Origin: Vesta saturnalis
Lineage: Eukaryota > Arthropoda > Insecta > Coleoptera > Lampyridae
Assembly: GCA_036346205.1 (NCBI GenBank)
Contig: JARFJB010000655.1
Span: 1,338,501-1,402,500, forward strand
Length of the DNA stretch: 64,000 bases
Direction: 5' to 3'
In this document: positions 21,975-32,600 of the stretch, one piece after another
Position numbering within the stretch: the first letter of the stretch is position 1
How the letters are laid out: the number at the start of each line of letters is the position of its first letter
Translations under genes and position numbers: made by a program
The notes under the pieces: generated by a model
The model's input: the letters and a program-made list of their open reading frames with translations, nothing else
What the model was told of the DNA's origin: nothing
Database searches by the model: none

Positions 21975-22315
21975 TGTCAGCATAATAATGCAACTACTCA
22001 TCCTGCAGCACGAACTCGTGCATATTTAGAGGAGTTCTACGACGACGGAATTATTAGTAGAGGTTTGTGGCCCCCACGGTCGTCCGACATAACGCCACTT
22101 GGTTACTTTTGATTTGTACACTTAAAAAATATGGTATATAAGACAGCTCTGTATACTGTAGATGATTTAAAAAATACAGTTACAACTGCGATTTAAAACA
22201 TTACTCGAGACCAGTTACAAAATGTGTTTAACAATATGAAACGAATAGAATAGGATAGAATAGATGCTTGCTTAAATAATAATAGAGGTCATATAGAGCA
22301 TATAATTTTGAACTA
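21975..22315 (+). pseudogene. Tc1/mariner-type transposase C-terminal remnant
   Basis: One plus frame reads HPAARTRAYLEEFYDD, then GLWPPRSSDITPLGYF, stop, FVHLKNMVYKTALYTVDDLK, and then QLQNVFNNMKRIE. This is the segment after the second catalytic Asp of a mariner-type transposase, including the WPPRSPDLTPLDYF and LKNxVY motifs. Both Asp positions expected here are changed (Asn in the first, Gly in the second), and stops occur near 22110 and 22194. It is a dead fragment of about 340 bp. Confidence 0.75.
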
Positions 22316-23497
22316 AAATTCCAAATTGAAAATTTTTTAATCCATTATACTGTAACTGTTAAATTAATGTAGGTTTAATTGTAATATAACCTAAAATTGT
22401 AAGATAATTAATAAAAAATTACAAATTATTATTATATCGCCTTGATCTGTTTGTAATCTTTTACAACAAATTACAGAAAATAACATTAATTTACTAATAA
22501 ACGTTAGAAACAATTTTAAAGTATGTTGGTCATTTAATTTGGCCAACTTCAGAACGATACTAAAGTAACTGGAAGTAAAGTTTGATTTCATAAGGAGTGG
22601 AAAGTAATTTTTTCTGGACATTAATTAATGCTCTCACGGTATTAAGAAACTTTATAAACAGAAGTTATGTAAAATTAAATTTTCTTTAAAAAATGTCTGC
22701 ATTGCTTCTTATAAAATTAATCTTTATTCAGATATTTAAAAAAACTAACACTTTTTGGCGCTAAATTACGCGGCGTATCAAAACATCGCATAGAAGATAA
22801 TTCATTGATATGTTTAAGATCTTATACGGTGGAATGTTTATATCCTTAAAATATACAGCTGTTAAATAAATATTTAACAAAAACCAAAAACAACACCTAT
22901 TAAACAGCTCTCCCCGATGAAGTTCATCCACAATCTAATCAGCTCCAATAGAGATAAAAACAGGCTTAAATACGAAATGTAAAGTACGTCCGTATTATTC
23001 TGGAGTTATCGTGGATGCACACATCCACATCCACATACAGGCCCAGACATCATGGCCGGTGTTGGCGAGACTTTGTCAAACACTGTAAAACGAGCTAATA
23101 AGATGATCTAGTATTAGTGAAAAAAAATTCGATTGTATAACCTTCTATACCTACATGTAGGTCGGAAGGTCAAAATAGTGCATTTGCTACCATTTAAACC
23201 CGATTTTGTCATTATTATTAAGATTTATTTTTTAATTTTCATTTAAACTTTGAAAACTACTCTTTAGTAAATCTTTTTAACAAAATTTAATATTGTTGTT
23301 GTTAATATTGAGTTACAGCTTGATGTTAAGATAAGCTCTTTCCCGTTGATTAAGCCCATATTTTAGGCGAATCGGATTGAATAACAATTTGTTTACAGAA
23401 TAACATCTAATTGTAACACTGTGAGTAATGTTTAAAATACACAGACAAATATACTGTGCTACTGTATACAATACATTACATAGTGCTGAAAACATTA
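22316..23497. other. no gene recognised
   Basis: AT-rich sequence downstream of the SELENBP gene's 3' end; nothing recognisable. Confidence 0.45.
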
Positions 23498-23503
23498 TTT
23501 AAT
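23498..23503 (-). terminator. ATTAAA polyadenylation signal candidate
   Basis: ATTAAA on the minus strand, about 30 nt past the SELENBP stop codon. Confidence 0.35.
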
Positions 23504-23532
23504 ATTAAAGAAATAAATGAGTGTTATAATTA

Positions 23533-23608
23533 TTAATCATCTTCGTCATCTTCTTCTTCTTCCTCATTGACCAACCAAATGTCTGATGAACTATCACCTC
23601 CAGGGAAT
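23533..23608 (-). CDS. SELENBP1: SELENBP1-like last exon
   Basis: 76 nt, acceptor catttcag, ending in TAA at 23533-23535. It encodes FPGGDSSSDIWLV, the near-invariant C-terminus of the family, followed by an unusual acidic extension of ten Glu/Asp residues. Confidence 0.93.
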
Positions 23609-26600
23609 CTGAAATGTATTAAACGGTTTCAACGTGATTATAACTACAATAATGTTACCGCATCTCATGAGGAAAAACGGGCCCACCAGTATCTTCTTTG
23701 AAATTAACATAAAAATCTGGATCTAAAGTTAATCCCCCATTTTCATGATCACAGTGTACTAAAACTATAAATCCACCATGAATGAAATTTTCTGGATAAA
23801 ACTGACGATCCCATTGCGTGTACATGGATGAAGATACATAGAGACGTTTACCATCTAACGATAGTTGTAGTCTGTGTGGACCACCGTACAAACGATTGCC
23901 CTTAACAGATGTGGGTTCTGGAGGTGATTCCAATTCTTCATCATCGATTGTTTTAATGTCGGAATCACTTGTAACTAATCCTCCGACAAACAATTGGCCT
24001 GCAATGATTGCTTACTATTATTTTGATTGCACCTCATTTTTATACCTGTCAGCTTTGGATTTGCTCGATCCGTAATGTCATACTGTCTAATATCGCCATG
24101 TAAGTAGTTGGTTAAATACAAGTACTTGTCATCCAAGGAATATATTATATCCGTTATTAATCCTAAAATTTTAGTAACTGTTTAACTGAGTTGCTAACTC
24201 AGTAATACCTGGTAAATAATCCATCATCCAACCCACCACTCTCTTCGGTGTTATACTAATTGCCTTATGAGCCTCCCAACTGTCATTTTCATCCTTGTAA
24301 AACCTTAAAAGCGATTTAGTACAAATTTAATTCTTCAAAAGAAGCGCAATACCTGAAAATGTGAGAGTTGAGAGTAGCTGTCATATATCCTTGAGGTTCT
24401 TTAGGGTCGTGTAGAAAACGACAGCATATTCCAACCAACCCGTCATCTCCAAGATCAATTGTTTTAATGTGTTCTCTTGTACTCCATTTATAAAAATGTA
24501 ACGATTTTCCAAAAACATCTAAACGATTTGGATCGAAACCACTCATTAAATCTTTCGGTGCCCCAAATTCACTAAAAACCATTATATCATGGTAAGGCTG
24601 GTACCAAAAATCATAAGTAAAGTGAAATGGTGTTGGGCTCCAATACGCTAAAAATTCAGAAGTATTAATTGAAAAAATTGTTTTTCTTACATTTGATTTC
24701 AAAAGTTTCGTTGTCTACCATTAGAAAATTTCCTTTTGCGTTACCATCTTTGTCGCCTAAGTAAGATATCATTATTTCTCCATTGGCTAAACAGTGTGAT
24801 GAATGAACGTAGCTTGCGTCCCATTTGATTAATTCTGGGGTATCGATGATCTAAACAAGTAGTATATGTGAATTTATTGCGTTAAATGATGAAATGGTAG
24901 TACCGTGTGTATAGTAGGTGCTCTCGGTTCTGTTCCAACATCGAATATGTAGACGCGATTTGTGTCCAAAGCAGGACAAACAAGTTTGTCCCTTACCATT
25001 CTTTTGCAGCACTTTTTTCCATAACAACTTGAGCAAACGTTCCATCCGAAGTGATGTAATTGATCATCGGGTACCCCAGTATATGTTCGATGTAATATCT
25101 GTAATGTATAAGTTTACGTTAAGGTAAGTAAGTATTTTTTGCATCGTGCAACATACATGCTTACCTCAAGGGTAAAATAATTATTACAACAGCTAATAGA
25201 TATGATAAAGAAGGCGTTATTGCGCAGTAAAAATGTATTCCCGTAAAATAACGAATTGCTTTATTTAATATAAAAGCAAGTGAATCAGCAAATTTAAAGT
25301 TTAAGTAAAACCCTCAAAAATATTTATAATAAATTTCAAGTAAGTTTGCGGTGTTTGCATACGAGAATTTCCTTTTGTGTTTCACTTCATACTAGTTTGA
25401 GATATTCAAACTACGTTATTGAATTCAAAATTAGTGTATACTAAGCCTTTCAAACACGGGCAAAAGAATGTATGTATGATGAATTCATGTTTGTAAAAGT
25501 AAATCTTAGATCTCTTGCAGGTGTTGCGAGTTCTAGATTTTATTATTGTTCAAGTAATAACGCTGGGGGGTTAAGCGTCATCCTTTTCGATAACCTCGAT
25601 AGCGTAAAGGAAAAATGTTGAAATAATTTGGATGATCCATTTCGACATGTAAATTTAGCGCAACACTAAGTTACAGTGGGTATTTGTACTACGACTGTCT
25701 GATTGGGATCATAACTATTACGTTAATTTTTTCTAATAATTAATGTTATTAACAGATTTATTAACCGTCAGAATTAATTCAGTGTAGAGCTAAAACACTT
25801 AACGTGCAAACTAGTTAAATTTATTAACGGTAACAGAAAAGGAAAGTGAAATTTTAACCCCTTTCAATGGAATAATTTTCAGTATACGTTAACTAAATTT
25901 ATGTAAACAACTTGTCATAAACTTTTCGCAAAGTAAAACAATACAGGTTAATGTGAACGTAAGTGGAAACTTAATGGTGCAAAGTATCGAATGGCACCAA
26001 GTGTAAATATTAAATTGGTGTATAAACCAAAGTATTTAATAATACAGTACGCGGTACTAAGTATAACCTAGTGTGCTTGAACCAGCCGCTTCTTTAATGT
26101 TAACGCACCTGAATCTTTGAAGTGTCAATAAGTGTGAATCTAATCCAGAGAAAAAAGGAAAGGAATTCTTGCTTAGTATTGGGTGAACGAAGTGCGTTTT
26201 TTTGTAGTGGATGCAAATTCCTTAATGAATGATCCTGTACTTACTAAGTTAAATTTATAACTAATAATTTGCGTTCAATTACGATTTTGCCTAATTTTAA
26301 TATTTTTAAGGTTGGCTACACAGGACTAATCTTTAGGAGATAACACTTGTAACAGGCGTAAACTTTACAACAATGTTATTTTCATTTTCAATAATATATG
26401 TTTATTATTTCAACCTATATTGACATGGACGGCCTTCTCTTGCTCTTAGATACAACTAAGCAGTTTTATATACAAGGAGGTTAAGTTTTGCAACCCAACA
26501 CGTTAACGCATATTTGCTATACTAATTGCAAGACGTGCACGAAACGAAATTCGTTTGGTCAATCTCCTTTTTGAATTCTGAATGTTTCTACAATTAGATT

Positions 26601-29600
26601 GCATATGTAATTACCTTTGCGAGTAATTGAACTTAAAAGTGCTAAATAATTTCAATATAATTCAAATTGTAAGATTCTTAATATTAAACGTAAAGTTAAA
26701 AATTATGATTATAACTGCAGTTGGAAGGAACACAGAACGAAATAAAAGTGCAATAACTTTTATTTGGTAAATAGCGATATCCACCTAATTTTGGTTGATA
26801 CGTTTGGCTTGTCAAATATTTTATTACAGGCAATTTTTTATTACAGTAAATTTTTTAATAACGTTGCTATCAGTTGTAATATGCGTTTTTTTAATTTATT
26901 TGATGATGGTATGTCATTTAGGATTTAATAAATCTTTTTAACGGTTTAGTTAAATCTGTTTTACTTAAAATTAGAATCAGGCGGAGTATTTGGTAAGGGT
27001 TTAGAAAACTTTATGTATTTAGGGCTTTAAATAATTGTTTAAGTACGAATACGAGCATGATCGCTCTGAGTTGGCTGTGGTATTGTATTCTGCGATCATC
27101 CAAGACCTTTACCACCAATCGTATGCAGCCTTATCGTTAAATTTAGATCGCAGTGGCGCCTTATGACATCACTCGCCTTCGGTGAGTTCAGCCGGTAACC
27201 CGCTTATTTTAGTAAACGAAACGCCTAATGCAAATGGACTGCATAACAGACTGTAATTTAAAGATGAAGTTCTTTGGAAACCTTATTTAATTTACCTTCC
27301 GTTTAAATTAGTATTGCTTAATTAACTATTGGTCTATCATTGTTCCGATCACTAGATTCGAAGACAAAAATAAATATATACATATTGGAACAAGGTTAAT
27401 GAATATGGGTTTAAGGTTATTTGTGAGCAAGGTTATGTACATGGTCTTTTATTTCAGGTGCCTATTTAATTATACACTCTTAAGCCCAACCAATAATTTA
27501 ATTTAAAACTTATCATAAAATGATCTTACAAGAAGAAGTGAATTTTCACGAAACAATATTGACAAAACTGCAGCAGGACGAAGAAAATCATTTGGGACGA
27601 TGGATAGAATTTTAACTCAAATGCGATGTATAACCGGAACAACAGCCATTATTGGAACGATAGAAACCACCACGTAGACCAGTTTCAGCACATCTAAGGT
27701 TTCAAAGTTTTTTGTTCCGTACGAAACAGAATATTCTAGATGTATAGATTTACGACGGCACCTTATCAGGCACACACAGACCCACACAGGCTCACACAGA
27801 CACACATACACAGGCCCACACAGACACACTCAGATACACATACAGACACACACAGTCACAAACATACACACGCACGCGCACGCGCACGCACACGCGAAAA
27901 CGTAAACGTAAACGTCAACGTCAACGTGAACGTGAATGTGAACGTGAACGTGAACGTGAACGTGAGCGTGAGCGTGAACGTGAACGGGAACGTGAACGTG
28001 AACGTGAACGTGAACGTGAACGTGAACGTGAACGTGAACGTGAACGTGAACGTGAACGTGAACGTGAACGTGAACGTGAACGTGAACGTGAACGTGAACG
28101 TTAACGTGATCGTGAACGCAAATGCAAATGCAAACGCAAACTTACTCGCAAACGCAAACGCAAACGCAAACGCAAACGCAAACGCAAACGCAAACGCAAA
28201 CGCAAACTCAAACTCAAACGCAAACCCAAACGCAAACGCAAATGCAAACGCAACGCAAACGCAAACGCAAAAGCAAACGCAAACGCAAACTCAAACGCAA
28301 ACGCAAACGCAAACGCAAACGCAAACGCAAACGCAAACGCAAACGCAAACGCAAACGCAAACGTAAACGTAAACGTAAACGTAAACGTAAACGTAAACGT
28401 AAACGTAAACGTAAACGTAAACGTAAACGTAAACGTAAACGTAAACGTAAACGTAAACGTAAACGTAAACGTAAACGTAAACGTAAACGTAAACGTAAAC
28501 GTAAACGTAAACGTAAACGTAAACGTATACGTAAACGTATACGTGAACGTGAACGTGAACGTGAACGTGAACGTGAACGTGAACGTTAACGTGAACGTGA
28601 ACGTGAACGCAAACGCAAATGCAAACCCAAACTTACACGCAAACGCAAACGCAAACGCAAACGCAAACGCAAACGCAAACCCAAACGCAAACGCAAACGC
28701 AAACGTAAACGTAAACGTAAACGTAAACGTAAACGTAAACGTAAACGTAAACGTAAACGTAAACGTAAACGTAAACGTAAACGTAAGTAAACGTAAAAAC
28801 GTAAACGTAAACGTAAACGTAAACGTAAACGTAAACGTAAACGTAAACGTAAACGTAAACGTAAACGTAAACGTAAACGTAAACGTAAACGTAAACGTAA
28901 ACGTGAACGTGAACGTGAACGTGAGCGTGAGGGTAAGCGTGAGCGTGAGCGTGAACGTGAACGTGAACGTGAACGTGAACGTGAACGTGAACGTGAACGT
29001 GAACGTGAACGTGAACGTGAACGTGAACGTGAACGTAAACGTGAACCTGAACGGGAACGTGAACGAGAACGTGAACGGGAACGTGAACGCGAACGCGAAC
29101 GCGAACGCCAACGCGAACGCGAACGCGAACGCGAACGCGAACCCGAACGCGAACGCAAACGCGAACGCGAGCGCGAACGCGAACGCGAACGTAAACGTAA
29201 ACGTAAACGTAAATGTAAACGTAAACGTAAACGTAAACTTAAACGTGAACGTGAACGTGAACGTGAACGTGAACGTGAACGTGAACGTGAACGTGAACGT
29301 GAACGTGAACGTGTACGTTAACGTGAACGTGAACGTTAACGTGAACGTGAACGCAAACGCAAATGCAAACGCAAACTTACACGCAAACGCAAACGCAAAC
29401 GCAAACGCAAACGCAAACTCAAACGCAAACGCAAACGCAAACGCAAACGCAAACGCAAACGCAAACGCAAACGCAAACGCAAACGCAAACGCAAACGCAA
29501 ACGCAAACGCAAACGTAAACGTAAACGTAAACGTAAACGTAAACGTAAACGTAAACGTAAACGTAAACGTGAACGTGAACGTGAACGTGAACGTGAACGT

Positions 29601-32600
29601 GAACGTGAACGTGAACGTGAACGTGAACGTGAACGTGAACGTGAACGTGAACGTGAACGTGAACGTGAACGTGAACGTGAACGTGAACGTGAACGTGAAC
29701 GTGAACGTGAACGTGAACGTGTACGTTAACGTGAACGTGAACATTAACGTGAACGTGAACGCAAACGCAAATGCAAACGCAAACTTACACGCAAACGCAA
29801 ACGCAAACGCAAACGCAAACGCAAACGCAAACGCAAACGCAAACGCAAACGCAAACGCAAACGCAAACGCAAACGCAAACGCAAACGCAAACGCAAACGC
29901 AAACGCAAACGCAAACGCAAACGCAAACGCAAACGCAAACGCAAACGCAAACGTAAACGTAAACGTAAACGTAAACGTAAACGTAAACGTAAACGTAAAC
30001 GTAAACGTAAACGTAAACGTGAACGTGAACGTGAACGTGAACGTGAACGTGAACGTGAACGTGAACGTGAACGTGAACGTGAACGTGAACGTGAACGGAA
30101 CGTGAACGTGAACGTGAACGTGAACGTGAACGTGAACGTTAACGTGATCGTGAACGCAAACGCAAACGCAAACGCAAACGCAAACGCAAACGCAAACGCA
30201 AACGCAAACGCAAACGCAAACGCAAACGCAAACGCAAACGCAAACGCAAACGCAAACGCAAACGTAAACGTAAACGTAAACGTAAACGTAAACGTAAACG
30301 TAAACGTAAACGTAAACTTAAACGTAAACTTAAACGTAAACTTAAACGTAAACTTAAACGTAAACTTAAACGTAAACTTAAACGTAAACTTAAACGTAAA
30401 CTTAAACGTAAACTTAAACGTAAACTTAAACGTAATTAAACGTAAACGTAAACGTAAAAACGTAACGTAAACGTAACGTAACGTAACGTAACGTAACGTA
30501 ACGTAACGTAACGTAAACGTAACGTAACGTAACGTAACGTGAACGTGAACGTGAACGTGAACGTGAACGTGAACGAACGTGAACGTGAACGGAACGCAAA
30601 CGCAAAGCAACGCAATAACGCAAACGCAAACGCAAACGCAAACGCAAACGCAAACGCAAACGCAAACGCAAACGAAACGTAAACGTAAACGTAAACGTAA
30701 ACGTAAACGTAAACGTAAACGTAAACGTAAACGTAAATGTAAACGTAAACGTAAACGTAAACGTAAACGTAAACGTAAACGTAAACGTAAACGTAAACGT
30801 AAACGTAAACGTAAACGTAAACGTAAACGTAAACGTAACGTACGTAAACGTACGTAACGTGAACGTGAACGTGAACGTGAACGTGAACGTGAACGTGAAC
30901 GTGAACGTAACGTGAACGTGAACGTGAACGTGAACGTGAACGTTAACGTGAACGTGAACGGAACGAAACGCAAATGAACCAACACGCAAACGCAAACGCA
31001 AACGCAAACGCAAACGCAAACGCAAACGCAAACGCAAACGCAAACGCAAACGCAAACGTACGAAACGCAAACGCAAACGTAAACGCAAACGAAACGTAAA
31101 CGTAAACGTAAAACGTAAACGTAAACGTAAACGTAAACGTAAACGTAAACGTAAACGTAAACGTAACAACGTAAACGTAAACGTAAACGTAAACGTAAAC
31201 GTAAACGTAAACGTAGAACGTAAACGTAGAACGTAAACGTAGAACGTAAACGTAGAACGTAAACGTAGAACGTAAACGTAGAACGTAAACGTAGAACGTA
31301 AACGTAGAACGTAAACGTAGAACGTAAACGTAGAACGTAAACGTAGAACGTAAACGTAGAAAGTAAACGTAACGTAACGTACGTAAACGTAAACGTAAAC
31401 GTAAACGTAAACGTAACGTAACGTGAACGGAACGTGAACGTGAACGTGACGTAACGTAACGTGAACGTGAACGCAAACGCAAAGCAAACCAAATAACGCA
31501 AACGCAAACGCAAACGCAAACGCAAACGCAAACGCAAACGCAAACGCAAACGCAAACGTAAACGTAAACGTAAACGTAAACGTAAACGTAAACGTAAACG
31601 TAAACGTAAACGTAAACGTAAACGTAAACGTAAACGTAAACGTAAACGTAAACGTAAACGTAAACGTAAACGTAAACGTAAACGTAAACGTAAACGTAAA
31701 CGTAAACGTAAACGTAAACGTAAACGTAAACGTAAACGTAAACGTAACGTAGCGTAACGTAGCGTGACGTAACGTGAACGTGAACGTAAACGTGAACGTG
31801 AACGTGAACGTGAACGTGAACTGAACGTGAACGTGAACGTGAACGTGAACGTAAACGTGAACTGAACGAACGGAACGTGAACGGAACGTGAACGTGAACG
31901 TGAACGTGAACGTACGAACGGAACGGAACGCGAACGCGAAGCAACGCGAACGCGAACGCGAACGCGAACGCGAACGCGAACGCGAACGCGAACGCGAACG
32001 CAACGCAACGCGAACGAACGAACGCAACGCGAACGAACGTAACGAACGTGAAACGTAACGAACGAACGAACGAACGCGAAACGTAAACGAACGTAACGCT
32101 GAACGTGAACGCGAACGTGAACGTAGAACGTGAACGCGAACGAGAACGCGAACGAACGAACGCAACGCAGAACGGAACGGAACGGACGGAACGTGAACGT
32201 GAACGTGAACGTGAACGTGAACGTGAACGTGAACGTGAACGTGAACGTGAACGTGAACGTGAACGTGAACGTGAACGTGAACGTGAACGTGAACGTGAAC
32301 GGAACGCGAACGCGAACTGCGAACGCGAACGCGAACGCGAACGCGAACGCGAACGCGAACGCGAACGCGAACGCGAACGCGAACGCGAACGCGAACGCGA
32401 ACGAACGAACGCGAACGCGAACGCGAACGACGAACGCGAAACGCGAACGAACGTAAACGAAACGTAAACGTAAACGTAAACGTAAACGTAAACGTAAACG
32501 TAAACGTAAACGTAAACGTAAACGTAAACGTAAACGTAAACGTAAACGTAAACGTAAACGTAAACGTAAACGTAAACGTAAACGTAAACGTAAACGTAAA

